Positions 8,380 through 17,157 of a stretch of DNA of 64,000 bases are shown piece after piece. Origin of the DNA: a bacterium SCSIO 12741 (GTDB lineage Bacteria; Bacteroidota; Bacteroidia; Flavobacteriales_G; Salibacteraceae); NCBI GenBank assembly GCA_024398055.1, contig CP073749.1:186001-250000 (forward strand), given 5' to 3'. Below the pieces are notes generated by a model that was given only the letters and a program-made list of their open reading frames with translations, searched no databases and was not told where the DNA came from. Each line of letters begins with the position of its first letter. Within the stretch, counting starts at the first letter, position 1. The position numbers and the translations under genes were made by a program.

Positions 8380-11300
8380 ATGAGATTAACTATTACTTTT
8401 TTATTGGTCCTTGCCTATGGTTCAGTTTTCGGAACAATGGTCACGAGTAACGGCGATGGAAACTGGAACGTGGGATCAACGTGGGTTGGAGGAGTTCCCC
8501 CGGGCGCAACTGATTCTGTTACGATTCAATCAGGTCATGATATAATCGTTACAGCGGATGCTTCTTGTGGAGTTATCCAGATTGATGGTAACAGCAACAC
8601 CACCACCCTTACGGTAAACGCGTCTCAAACGCTAACCTGTACCCGCTTACACATTTTGCCTTCCGGAACTAATCAAACCGTAAACCTCACGGTTAACGGA
8701 GCTATTAATGTTAGCAACGGATTTCAATGCTGGGATAACGGTAACTCAGGCTCCGTTCTCAACATTACCGGTTCTGGTAGAATCAGTGCTACGGGCTACG
8801 TAAATTTCTGGGCTACTGGTGGCCTTACGGTCAACGTTGGAGCCACGCTTCAGAGTAACACCCAACTTTACCTGGCCACAACCTTTGGAAACCAGGTAAC
8901 AGTAGACGTTACAGATTCGATCATTCTGTACAGCAAAACGATTTTCCAATCCATTTATGGGTCCCACAGTTCATCCAATACAGTTTTGGATATGGATAAT
9001 GCATCCGGCGTACTGTACTTCCCATCCACTATGGCCTGGCAATTTATTGGAACAGGTGGCGAAATTCAAAACTCGGCCTCAGGTGGCCGTACTGTTTATG
9101 ACAATCTTGCTGCCTACAGTTCAGATAGCCGTTTTCAATACGATGATATCGTTGTCAATGCCAACAACACTTTAACTACAACTAAATCCTTTTCCAACAC
9201 CAATGTATTTGGAAACCTGATTATTGAATCAGGTGTAAGCCTGAGTGCTGGTAGCACTTCATTAGATATTGGATGCGGTGTTTCCAATAGCGGAACACTT
9301 ACTTCCGGCGCCACTGGAACCGTTAACTTCAATGGTACTGCTTTACAAACCATTTCTGGAGGGGGAACTTTTAACCTCTACACGGTTACATCCAGCAACG
9401 CAAGTGGTGTAACTTATTCCGGTACCGATACCATGGATATCAACAGTAATCTGGTCATTTCCAGTGGTACCTTTTCCACCAGTGGTCGAGTTCGACTCAT
9501 GGATAGTGGATCAGGCATGGCCAACTTAGGCCAGGTAGATGGAGCTATTTCAGGTAATATCATTTGCCAGTTTCGTTCCAACACCCTAACCAACGTTGAT
9601 TATCGACACATTTCATCTCCAGTAGCAGGACTCACCATTGGAAACATTCAATACAATGCTACTTCTTGTGAAGAGTGTTTTTACACTTGGGGTTTTACCG
9701 GTGCCAATACTGCTTCTGGAAGCCCTGCGAGTACGTTTACCTACAACAACTCCAACATGACCGGATCGGGTAATTTTGACGATGGATGGGTAACGGCTAC
9801 TAATTCAACCAACAGCATTTCCCATAACAATGGAACCATTTTCTACATTGGCCCTGGATCAGGAAGCTTTAACCGTAGTTCTTACAACTTCGAAGCGGTT
9901 GGGGCTGCCAATACGGGTACTACCCTAATTAACGCTGGAAGTGGCGCTAATATGGCTTACGATGCAGCTAACGCAGGAGATAATAACTACAACTGGTGTT
10001 TAATTGGAAACCCTTACCCTTCAGCTACTGATTGGACTTTGGTGAATGCCAACACCAATACAAGTAACGTTGAAGCAGTTATGTACATCTACTCTCCTGA
10101 TGGAGGTGGCTGGGTAGCCAGTAACTCAGGTGGTAATGCAAACATTATCCCTGCTTTTCAAGGTTTTATGATTCGTTCAAGTGGATCTAATGCAGCGGTA
10201 GAGTTTCAGGAAAATGACAAAACAACTACCCAACGTGCTTACCAAAAATCCATTATGGATGAGGAACGTATCTACTTTAGATTGACCAACGTTCACACAC
10301 CGAAATACAACTGGGGTTCGATTCGCTTCAATGCAAATGCAACACCAAGCTACGATCAGGATATTGATGCGCTACACTTGCAGAATCCATACCCTTCTCC
10401 AAACGTTGCAGCCCTTACCCCAGACATGGAAGAGCTTCAGGTATATTCTACCTCACAGCATCTGCCACACTTAGAAATCCCGTTGAAGACGATGGGTTAT
10501 TTCTCAGATACTTACACCTTACACCTCACCAATCCAGATGGAATTGAGGGATGTTTTGTGTTGGAGGACAAGTTTGAAAACAAAATGATTCCATTTCAAT
10601 CAGACAGCTTGTCTTATTCATTCCAATTGAACGATAGTAACGATGTCGCTCGCTTTGTACTCCATGTGTACAATATGGCCGAAGAAGTGAATGTAGAAAA
10701 CAGTTCTTGCTCGGGTGAGAATGATGGATCCGTTGCTCTTGAATTGTACAACGATCAGCTTCAGCACAACGTATTCTTACTGGACGACAACAATCAAGTT
10801 ATTGGTACTGAATTTGCCGTTTCCAAAAGTGTTTCCTTTAGCGATTTGAAGCCGGGTAACTACACCATTCAAATTGATGCTTCAGGATTGACTTGTCCAA
10901 CGATTGAAGAATTCTTCACCGTGTTTGAGCCAGGTGCTATGAGCCCTGATTTTGAGTTCGCTGGAGATTCCTTGATTTTCCATGTGAACGAAGAGATTTC
11001 CTTTGACAATCTGAGTAAGGGTGCCATCGCAACCTATCACTGGGACTTTGGCGATCAAAACACATCGATGGAAATGATTCCTACCCATGTTTATCAGGAA
11101 GCTGGAATTTACAAAGTTGCCCTTACCGTATCAAACGGTAATGATGACTGTAACATGAGTAAAGAGCGCTTTATCCAAGTTAACGAAAATCACCTGGGTC
11201 AAGGAGAATGGGTGGATCATGGTCCAATTCAACTTCGTGGAATGAAAGATCACGTTCTTGTGGTTAGCGATCAAGATGCTTTGAGCGGAATGAATTACCA

Positions 11301-11451
11301 ATTCCTGGATGTATCCGGAAAGGTACTGAGCGAAGGAACGCTTGATTCCGGAGAGCGTAACGAAAAAGTGGCTATCCCACATTCTAATGGCTTAATCATC
11401 TTTGTTCTTAAGAGCGGTGATGAAACCCATCATTTGAAATTAGTTCGGTAA
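8380..11451 (+). CDS. Large secreted protein with G8-like repeat region, PKD domain and T9SS C-terminal domain
   Basis: About 1,023 residues from the ATG at 8380; an upstream in-frame start at 8245 would lie inside the divergent wzc gene and before the promoter. It begins with a signal peptide (MRLTITFLLVLAYGSVFG). The mature N terminus has the GNWNVGSTWVGGVPP...VTIQSGHDI pattern that opens many Bacteroidota surface proteins with G8-like or beta-helical repeats. Later come a Cys-containing Ig-like module (CSGENDGSVALELY), a PKD domain (YHWDFGDQNTSMEMIPTHVY), and a C-terminal module (FLDVSGKVLSEG...LVR) fitting type A T9SS sorting. It should be exported and anchored at the outer membrane. Ligand or function is unknown. 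The next gene is a homologue. Confidence 0.8.
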   Translation: MRLTITFLLVLAYGSVFGTMVTSNGDGNWNVGSTWVGGVPPGATDSVTIQSGHDIIVTADASCGVIQIDGNSNTTTLTVNASQTLTCTRLHILPSGTNQTVNLTVNGAINVSNGFQCWDNGNSGSVLNITGSGRISATGYVNFWATGGLTVNVGATLQSNTQLYLATTFGNQVTVDVTDSIILYSKTIFQSIYGSHSSSNTVLDMDNASGVLYFPSTMAWQFIGTGGEIQNSASGGRTVYDNLAAYSSDSRFQYDDIVVNANNTLTTTKSFSNTNVFGNLIIESGVSLSAGSTSLDIGCGVSNSGTLTSGATGTVNFNGTALQTISGGGTFNLYTVTSSNASGVTYSGTDTMDINSNLVISSGTFSTSGRVRLMDSGSGMANLGQVDGAISGNIICQFRSNTLTNVDYRHISSPVAGLTIGNIQYNATSCEECFYTWGFTGANTASGSPASTFTYNNSNMTGSGNFDDGWVTATNSTNSISHNNGTIFYIGPGSGSFNRSSYNFEAVGAANTGTTLINAGSGANMAYDAANAGDNNYNWCLIGNPYPSATDWTLVNANTNTSNVEAVMYIYSPDGGGWVASNSGGNANIIPAFQGFMIRSSGSNAAVEFQENDKTTTQRAYQKSIMDEERIYFRLTNVHTPKYNWGSIRFNANATPSYDQDIDALHLQNPYPSPNVAALTPDMEELQVYSTSQHLPHLEIPLKTMGYFSDTYTLHLTNPDGIEGCFVLEDKFENKMIPFQSDSLSYSFQLNDSNDVARFVLHVYNMAEEVNVENSSCSGENDGSVALELYNDQLQHNVFLLDDNNQVIGTEFAVSKSVSFSDLKPGNYTIQIDASGLTCPTIEEFFTVFEPGAMSPDFEFAGDSLIFHVNEEISFDNLSKGAIATYHWDFGDQNTSMEMIPTHVYQEAGIYKVALTVSNGNDDCNMSKERFIQVNENHLGQGEWVDHGPIQLRGMKDHVLVVSDQDALSGMNYQFLDVSGKVLSEGTLDSGERNEKVAIPHSNGLIIFVLKSGDETHHLKLVR

Positions 11452-11475
11452 CAATTAACCGAAAAATAGATACAG

Positions 11476-11505
11476 AAAAGCAGGTCGATGACCTGCTTTT
11501 TTTTT
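11476..11505 (+). terminator. Rho-independent terminator
   Basis: Stem AAAAGCAGGTC / GACCTGCTTTT with a GAT loop (arms 11476-11486 and 11490-11500) runs into a T tract. It lies 25 bp after the stop of the 8380 gene and separates the two giant genes. Confidence 0.88.
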
Positions 11506-11551
11506 GGCCCAAAAAAATGTAACTTTATCTTCAGGCATAGTTTTATGTCCG

Positions 11552-11559
11552 TAGCTTTG
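11552..11559 (+). promoter_or_regulatory. Putative -7 promoter element TAGCTTTG
   Basis: An exact TAnnTTTG match located 50 bp before the GTG start at 11610 and after the preceding terminator. No clear TTG was seen at the usual -33 spacing. Confidence 0.45.
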
Positions 11560-11609
11560 CAACCTTAATTCTCACTGTTCGGTTTTTTAATAACTCAAAA
11601 AGAATTAGA

Positions 11610-14600
11610 GTGCAGGCTAATGTTTTGAAGTTTAAAAACCAGAAGAATTGGTCTATTCAGGCCATGGTTTTAATTACCCTTCTTCTGGTAAGCGCTGGAA
11701 AGGTACAAGCGCAGATTAATTTTAGATCCGTTGATAATCCTCCAAACTATTTGTGGAGCGACCCTAACTCCTGGGATCAAGGAGCCGTACCCGGAAGTAC
11801 GGATAATGTAACCATTCGAAGAGGACACACTATTGTGGCGAACGCCTCGGATGATTGCAACAGGATTACCATGGCTGGTGATGCTAATCTTACGATTGAT
11901 GCCTCTGCTACCATTACCACCGCCACCACCATGAAGGTACAGCTCAACAATGATAGTGAGACCAGCACCGTAAATGTGAACGGAAAATTGGTAATCGGCA
12001 CCAACTTAGTAGCCAAGCACAAAACTGCCATAAATACGACCATCAATTTCACCGGAACAGGATCCGTTGTAATTAGCAAGAACTTCAACATTACCAGTGA
12101 TTCAACCAATCATACAGTAAACATTGAGCTTCCTATGTCAGTAACCAATAAGGTAAGCTTAATCACCAACGGAACAGATGGAGAACTCACGGTAAACCTG
12201 AAAGACTCCCTCAACGCGGCCACCTTAGGCCTCCAGGCATCCCTCAACTCTCAAGACAGCAAGAACCAATTGGATATGCGGTATGCCAGTGCCGTTTTGA
12301 ACCTGAGCAATAAATTTCAGTTCAAAAACAATGGCGGATACTTACTCAACAGCGCCAGCATCGCTAGCGATGTTATCCTCACCACTTTTGCAAGAATATC
12401 AACTGACCCAAGAATCAATTACCACGATTTGTTCCTGACCACAAGTTCCTCGGTAAATTCGGACACAGACATCAATAACGTGCTGGGCAAGCTCATCATC
12501 AATAGCGGCAACACCCTGAGTACAAATAAAAAGACCTTACGTATTTCCACCGGAAACCTGGAAGTAAATGGAGCCATCACAAGTGGAAACAATGCTGGAG
12601 ACTCGTTAATATTAAGTGGAAGTGAAGCACAAACCATCACAGGATCGGGCCTTATTACCGTTGAGAACTTAACCATTGACAACGCCTCAGGAGTTTCTAA
12701 TAGCGCTACAATCAACGTTAATCGCTTTTTGCACATTGACAACGGAACCTTCTCTACCGGAGGAAAAGTTACATTAAAGTCGACCTCAACCAGAACTGCT
12801 TACTTGGCTGAAATTGGTAACAACGGAGCTGGAGCTGCCATATCTGGAAGTTTGGCCTGTGAAAGAAACATTGATGGTGTAACCAATGTGGGCTGGAGAA
12901 ACTTATCCACCCCAGTTCAAGGAACCACCTTGCAAGACTGGATGCATGGAGTAAGCCCAGAAGGATTCTGGCTCTATGGGTTTACCGGAAGTAACACTCC
13001 TGGAGTAACCGGCAATTCATGTTATCAATACGATCCGGCACCTGCAAACTTGTCCGGAAACAACGATGACGGTTGGTTAGCTGCAAGCAATGTGTCTAAC
13101 GCGGTAACTCCCCATGAGCCCTGGACAGTATACATTGGAGGATCTTCCGGTCAGGGAGCCAAGCAAAACTATGACCTTTCCGTTTCGGGAACACCTTATA
13201 CCGGAACCATCACCATGAACTCTACCAACGCTAACATTGCGGCTAATGCAAGTGGAAATCAAACCTGGGGTTTTATTGGAAACCCATACGCCAGTGCTAT
13301 CGCCTGGAGCAACGTAACGAGCAACAATGTGAATGGAACTGCCCAGATTTATGGATTGAATGATTTCAACGGATACCGGGCCACGAATTTTAATGCTTCT
13401 TCTGATCGCATTCCTCCTTTTCAGGGATTTTGGGTTCAAACTACCGGAAGCAGCCCTTCAGTTACCTTTAACGAGAATGACAAAATCACCAATAATATTG
13501 ACCTTAGGAAGTCGGTTCAGTATGACGAGCGATTTTACTTCTACCTCAAGGATACCGCAGGTGAATACAACGTTGGGGCAACCATCGAATTGAACGATTT
13601 GGCCAGCGAAGGCTACGACAATGGATTGGACGGGTTGATTTTTGAAAACCCGTGGCCGCTGCCCAACCTCTATATGATGGTAGATGACTCCCTCATCACT
13701 CAGGTAAATAGCCTGAATATGAACGAAAGTCGTGAAATTGATATCTATGCTTATGCCGTATCAGGAAAAGAAGATCGCTATCATCTGGACTTTACCGATT
13801 TTCCTAATAAGCCCGTTTGTGCATACTTGAAAGACCTTTTACTGGATTCTATCATCCCCATTCAACAAGTATCGAGCTATACCTTCGATTTAAATGCGGA
13901 TGGCTCCAAACCTCGTTTTAGATTGTTTGTGAATGCCGGACCAGAAGAACCGACAGCCACCCACTTGAGTTGTTTCGAATCAGGTGATGGGGTGCTAAGC
14001 TTCCACCTCGACTCCAATACGTTTGCTCCTACTCTACTTTGGAACAATCAAACTCCAGTTATCCTGAGCCATTCTCAGGGCGTATGGACGGCCACTAGAC
14101 TTACCGCTGGTAATTATACCCTCCATGCCACTCAACACGACAATTACTGCCCTACAATTACCCAGCACTCCACGCTGTTTGAGCCTCAGGAAGTAGAAGC
14201 CAAACTGGTCCTTGACAACGCTGAAATTGAAGTAGGCGAGGCCCTAAGTTTTAGCAACGAATCTAAAGGCGCCATTGAATACTATTGGAACTTTGGTATC
14301 GACCCTTGGTACGTATCTCAACTCCCTTCCGAGGTGAGCTACTCGACTCCAGGCGAATATGTAGTTAGCCTGGTTGCATCCAATGGAAATTCTGCTTGTG
14401 ACGATACCCTTAGAAGCAGCCTCAAAGTGGTGGCTCCAATCCTTGGACAATCTGAACATCAGGCTGTTCAAAAGTCCTTAACGTGGATTTTTGAAAAAAG
14501 CGGTGAATACTACCTGCATATAGCTCCTGAACTAAGCAGCGAAAAGGTGGAATGGAGCCTCTTAGCCGTTGATGGAAAAGAGCTCTACAAATCCGGGAAA

Positions 14601-14720
14601 ACCCAACAAGAATGGGAAAAGGAATACCTTATTCCAACCCGTAATCTTTCCTCTGGAATGTATCTGTTGCGCATTAGTTCATCCAACAAGCACACCGATC
14701 ATCGGATGCTGATTCGGTAA
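11610..14720 (+). CDS. Large secreted protein, homologue of the 8380 gene, with PKD-like and T9SS C-terminal domains
   Basis: About 1,036 residues starting at GTG 11610; a basic n-region (KFKNQKNWS) and hydrophobic core (AMVLITLLLVSAGKVQAQ) form a plausible signal peptide, while starting at the internal ATG would remove the charged part. It has the same plan as its upstream neighbour: a PNYLWSDPNSWDQGAVPG...VTIRRGHTI opening, long Asn/Thr/Ser-rich beta repeats, a GNPYAS module, a PKD-like segment (IEYYWNFGIDPWYVSQLP) and a terminal SLLAVDGKELYKSG...LIR module of the T9SS type. It is probably a surface adhesin or structural protein. The PID-CTERM-like cassette follows within 35 bp. Confidence 0.78.
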   Translation: MQANVLKFKNQKNWSIQAMVLITLLLVSAGKVQAQINFRSVDNPPNYLWSDPNSWDQGAVPGSTDNVTIRRGHTIVANASDDCNRITMAGDANLTIDASATITTATTMKVQLNNDSETSTVNVNGKLVIGTNLVAKHKTAINTTINFTGTGSVVISKNFNITSDSTNHTVNIELPMSVTNKVSLITNGTDGELTVNLKDSLNAATLGLQASLNSQDSKNQLDMRYASAVLNLSNKFQFKNNGGYLLNSASIASDVILTTFARISTDPRINYHDLFLTTSSSVNSDTDINNVLGKLIINSGNTLSTNKKTLRISTGNLEVNGAITSGNNAGDSLILSGSEAQTITGSGLITVENLTIDNASGVSNSATINVNRFLHIDNGTFSTGGKVTLKSTSTRTAYLAEIGNNGAGAAISGSLACERNIDGVTNVGWRNLSTPVQGTTLQDWMHGVSPEGFWLYGFTGSNTPGVTGNSCYQYDPAPANLSGNNDDGWLAASNVSNAVTPHEPWTVYIGGSSGQGAKQNYDLSVSGTPYTGTITMNSTNANIAANASGNQTWGFIGNPYASAIAWSNVTSNNVNGTAQIYGLNDFNGYRATNFNASSDRIPPFQGFWVQTTGSSPSVTFNENDKITNNIDLRKSVQYDERFYFYLKDTAGEYNVGATIELNDLASEGYDNGLDGLIFENPWPLPNLYMMVDDSLITQVNSLNMNESREIDIYAYAVSGKEDRYHLDFTDFPNKPVCAYLKDLLLDSIIPIQQVSSYTFDLNADGSKPRFRLFVNAGPEEPTATHLSCFESGDGVLSFHLDSNTFAPTLLWNNQTPVILSHSQGVWTATRLTAGNYTLHATQHDNYCPTITQHSTLFEPQEVEAKLVLDNAEIEVGEALSFSNESKGAIEYYWNFGIDPWYVSQLPSEVSYSTPGEYVVSLVASNGNSACDDTLRSSLKVVAPILGQSEHQAVQKSLTWIFEKSGEYYLHIAPELSSEKVEWSLLAVDGKELYKSGKTQQEWEKEYLIPTRNLSSGMYLLRISSSNKHTDHRMLIR

Positions 14721-14734
14721 GAAAATAAATTGGT

Positions 14735-14742
14735 TAAATTTG
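14735..14742 (+). promoter_or_regulatory. Putative -7 promoter element TAAATTTG
   Basis: An exact TAnnTTTG match 12 bp before the ATG at 14755. It overlaps a potential TTG start at 14740, which argues that the PID-CTERM-like gene starts later. It could let the exosortase cassette be transcribed separately from the upstream giant gene. Confidence 0.35.
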
Positions 14743-14754
14743 TGCAGATTACTG

Positions 14755-14985
14755 ATGAGAGAGATGGCTAAACTAATTCAATACCTACTGCCGGCATCCT
14801 TGATGCTGTTTTTTATGTTCGTAGGTTTCGACCTGGCGGCTCAAGGCCCTCCTGGAGGTGGACCTGGTGGACAGTCCGGTTGTATTCCAACCTGTATTCC
14901 TATTGACGGAGGTATCAGCTTTCTGGTAGCTGCCGGTGCTGCTTTGGGTGGCAAAAAACTGTTTGATCAAATCAAGCAACGCTAA
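14755..14985 (+). CDS. Small PID-CTERM-like exosortase substrate
   Basis: This 76-residue protein has an N-terminal signal peptide (about residues 1-30), a Gly/Pro-rich linker with two Cys (C43, C47), then the tripartite sorting signal: a PID motif (residues 49-51), a hydrophobic helix ISFLVAAGAALGG, and a basic tail KKLFDQIKQR. This is the layout of the PID-CTERM class of exosortase substrates in Bacteroidota. After both cleavages only about 20 residues would remain, so it may be a tiny surface peptide or a carrier. The start could also be the ATG at 14764. The exosortase gene begins 8 bp downstream. Confidence 0.75.
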   Translation: MREMAKLIQYLLPASLMLFFMFVGFDLAAQGPPGGGPGGQSGCIPTCIPIDGGISFLVAAGAALGGKKLFDQIKQR

Positions 14986-14993
14986 CCGGCTGA

Positions 14994-15533
14994 ATGAAGT
15001 TAAGCACTTCAAATCCCCTGATTCGTTTTCTTGTATTTTCTGTTCTGCTGTATGTGCTATGGTATGTACTGTATGAGCTTTGGATTCACCCACAAGGAGC
15101 AGTAGATGCATTTGCCATCAATCAAATTGTGGAACATGCCCGCTTCATCCTTGAAGCCATTGGCTATCGCTTAAACCCCGATGATGTATATGCCGGAGAA
15201 TTCGTAAACACCATAGGCATTTTGGGTACAGCTGGCGTTTGGATTGGAGACCCTTGCAATGGCATTACCCTGTTCGCTCTCTTTACCGGATTCATTTTGG
15301 CTTTTCCAGGACCGATTCGAAGAAAATTGTGGTTCATACCCATGGGCATTTTAAGCATTCATTTGCTCAATGTAATTCGAGTAGTAGCCTTGGTTATTGT
15401 CTCCAACTATTGGCCCGAAACCTTAGACTTTAACCACACCTATACCTTTACGATTCTGGTCTATTCCTACGTATTCCTGCTTTGGTATTTGTGGGCAACC
15501 AAATATTCTCAAGTTGATGTTTCGAAGGCTTAG
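14994..15533 (+). CDS. Exosortase (XrtF/XrtX-type) membrane transpeptidase
   Basis: A 179-residue multispanning inner-membrane protein. The exosortase catalytic triad is visible: Cys88 in GDPCNGITLF, Arg129 in LLNVIRVV, and His148 in FNHTY, in the expected order and on successive membrane segments. Exosortases cut at C-terminal sorting signals and are thought to join the protein to a cell-surface anchor; they are commonly linked with exopolysaccharide loci. It lies 8 bp after the PID-CTERM-like gene and overlaps the next gene. Assignment to a subfamily (XrtF or XrtX) is by resemblance and context. Confidence 0.88.
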   Translation: MKLSTSNPLIRFLVFSVLLYVLWYVLYELWIHPQGAVDAFAINQIVEHARFILEAIGYRLNPDDVYAGEFVNTIGILGTAGVWIGDPCNGITLFALFTGFILAFPGPIRRKLWFIPMGILSIHLLNVIRVVALVIVSNYWPETLDFNHTYTFTILVYSYVFLLWYLWATKYSQVDVSKA

Positions 15534-15981
15534 CATTGGCCTTTTGATAATCCTCGGTTTTGTCCTGGGTTATTTTCGAGAATTTGTTTTTGAAAGCATC
15601 AATGCACACTTGGCTCTTCAGCAAATGAACAGCCCCTCGGAACTAAGCGGAATCCTTTCCATATTTAATTCTTTCAGCCCTTCCCTACTCTATTATACCA
15701 AATTTGCCTTAACGGCCTTTTTTGCCCTTCTATTTCTCTTGATAAGCCTGGCCCTGATCAAAGCCGTATTTCAAACAACCAAATACTTCAAATGGGCTTA
15801 TTTCTTTTATCTATTTGTTTTTGGGACCAGCCTGGTATTATTTGCCATGGGAAAGGTGATTGGATTACCGGAGCAACTCTATATGGTTTCCCGCTACATT
15901 CAGGAGATCATTCAATCTCCCCTGGCCAGCTTTATGTTGATTCCAGCGATCTACCTCTACCAAAAAGAAAAGCAGGCCTAA
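15517..15981 (+). CDS. Exosortase-associated membrane protein
   Basis: A 154-residue protein with four predicted membrane helices. The opening RLSIGLLIILGFVLGYFREFVFESIN resembles the exosortase F system-associated membrane protein family (flavo_near_exo type). The ATG at 15517 lies 17 bp inside the exosortase frame, so translation is probably coupled; a TTG at 15514 is an alternative. Its role is unknown; it probably forms a complex with the exosortase or presents the anchor molecule. Confidence 0.65.
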   Translation: MFRRLSIGLLIILGFVLGYFREFVFESINAHLALQQMNSPSELSGILSIFNSFSPSLLYYTKFALTAFFALLFLLISLALIKAVFQTTKYFKWAYFFYLFVFGTSLVLFAMGKVIGLPEQLYMVSRYIQEIIQSPLASFMLIPAIYLYQKEKQA

Positions 15982-15992
15982 AACCTGCTTTC
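15968..15992 (+). terminator. Possible terminator of the exosortase cassette
   Basis: AAAGCAGG / CCTGCTTT inverted repeat (with CCTAAAA loop) overlaps the stop codon of the last cassette gene and is followed by a short T/C-rich run. The U tract is weak. Confidence 0.5.
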
Positions 15993-16000
15993 TAAAATCT

Positions 16001-16093
16001 GTAAGACGCAATAAAAAAATGTTGGACTGGGTGACCAGTCTTCTGAATCGGACATGCCGATTTAAACGTGGTGTGCATCCCCCGATGCGTTAC
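16001..16093. other. Cluster of perfect hairpins, candidate structured RNA
   Basis: Three perfect stem-loops occur in 64 nt: GACTGG/CCAGTC (16025-16040), AATCGG/CCGATT (16046-16062) and GCATC/GATGC (16075-16088). In addition GTAA..CGCA at 16001-16010 can pair with TGCGTTAC at 16086-16093 (2-nt bulge), closing a multibranch fold that competes with the third hairpin. It lies in the gap between two converging genes. It does not fit a tRNA, because the loops are 4-5 nt. Strand and function are undetermined. Confidence 0.4.
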
Positions 16094-16107
16094 CATTCGG
16101 AATAGGT

Positions 16108-16293
16108 TTAAGCCATTAACACAGGTGCTCCCTGCGTGTAAAAATGGGTAAGCACCCAAGTTTTAAGCTCTTCCACTTCTTTCTCGGATAGAGTCTTTAA
16201 GGCTTTTCGTAGTTCTTTTTGAAATAGTTTGGCGTCGAAACTGACTTTCTTAAGTACAGTTTTCGAGTATACAAGCATTTTTCTTCTAGACAT
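16108..16293 (-). CDS. Conserved small basic protein of unknown function
   Basis: About 61 residues from ATG 16293 (MSRRKMLVYSK); an upstream TTG in frame at 16320 is less likely. It is highly charged and helical, with the core VSFDAKLFQKELRKALKTLSEKEVEELKTWVLTHF, a pattern I recognise from short conserved proteins of Bacteroidota. No known catalytic motif or membrane segment is present. It is transcribed alone, toward the exosortase cassette. Confidence 0.7.
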   Translation of the reverse strand: MSRRKMLVYSKTVLKKVSFDAKLFQKELRKALKTLSEKEVEELKTWVLTHFYTQGAPVLMA

Positions 16294-16388
16294 ACTTGGT
16301 ATCCATTTAGCGGGTTTCAAGTTAATAATTTTTTAGAGGGTATAACCGGGGAATCGCCAATTTATTTTCAACAGGACAGGATACTTTC

Positions 16389-16396
16389 TACCTTTG
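16389..16396 (+). promoter_or_regulatory. Putative -7 promoter element TACCTTTG
   Basis: An exact TAnnTTTG match 16 bp before the TTG start at 16412. It implies a leader of only about ten bases, so translation would begin close to the 5' end. Confidence 0.45.
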
Positions 16397-16411
16397 AAGA
16401 AAAATTAACAA

Positions 16412-17143
16412 TTGAGAACGCTACTCCTTGTCCTTGCCCTGCTCAGCGCCCTTTCTCTGAGTGCCCAGAAAAAGAAAAAAGACCCCTATGCCGCCTACTG
16501 GACGCAACAAGAATTGGAAGAGCAATTCCAAAAACTATCCAAGGAAGGACACGACTTTTTTGAGCAGCACAAACTCAAAGAGGCACAGGAGAAATACAAA
16601 CAAGCTCTCCTGATAAAACCAGATGATCAACAAACTAAGGCCATCTTGCACGACATTGATCTTTTGTTGCAAAGCAAAGAACCCGAAGTCAAAACCTATA
16701 TTCCGATTCCGCCAAAGCCTCCAGTACCTAATCCTCCGCCAGTTTCAACCGCCGAGGAAAATCCTGTACCCCAAGAAAGCCCTATAATCGAGCCGAAGCC
16801 GGAGCCGAAACCCGAACCCCTTCCACAAGCTAAGCCTGAAAGAAAATCCACATCTCCAACTCCCGAACCTAAACCTAAAGCTAAGACCAGTGTGGTTACT
16901 GATGAAGTACCCGAAAAAGGCACTCCAGAGTTTAGAGCCTACCTAGGCAATCAATTCCCATCTGGCTGGACCGAAGAAAAGTACAAAGAGGGCAATAAGG
17001 ACATTACCAAACGGGTTCGTGTTGAAAACGGAATTGGAGATGAGTACTTAGAAGTGAAGCACCATTATGGGGCCGTATTCTACTTCAAAAATGGGCGAAG
17101 TATTTCTTACGCTACCTGGATAGCGGAAACGGAAAAGAATTAA
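16412..17143 (+). CDS. Secreted TPR-like, proline-rich protein
   Basis: About 243 residues starting at TTG 16412, with a signal peptide (RTLLLVLALLSALSLSAQ). Residues about 35-85 form a TPR-like helical pair (AQEKYKQALLIKPDDQQTKAILHDID), followed by a Pro/Glu/Lys-rich linker (about 95-165) of the type that spans periplasmic space, and a compact C-terminal domain (FPSGWTEEKYKEGNKDITKRV...FKNGRSISYATW). Function is unknown. The short leader and nearby promoter element support the TTG start. Confidence 0.75.
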   Translation: MRTLLLVLALLSALSLSAQKKKKDPYAAYWTQQELEEQFQKLSKEGHDFFEQHKLKEAQEKYKQALLIKPDDQQTKAILHDIDLLLQSKEPEVKTYIPIPPKPPVPNPPPVSTAEENPVPQESPIIEPKPEPKPEPLPQAKPERKSTSPTPEPKPKAKTSVVTDEVPEKGTPEFRAYLGNQFPSGWTEEKYKEGNKDITKRVRVENGIGDEYLEVKHHYGAVFYFKNGRSISYATWIAETEKN

Positions 17144-17157
17144 GAAAAAGAGGTTTT

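Noticed and set aside
16001-16093. tRNA gene
   Set aside because: There are three stems, but the loops are only 4-5 nt, and there is no anticodon loop of 7 or T-loop consensus.
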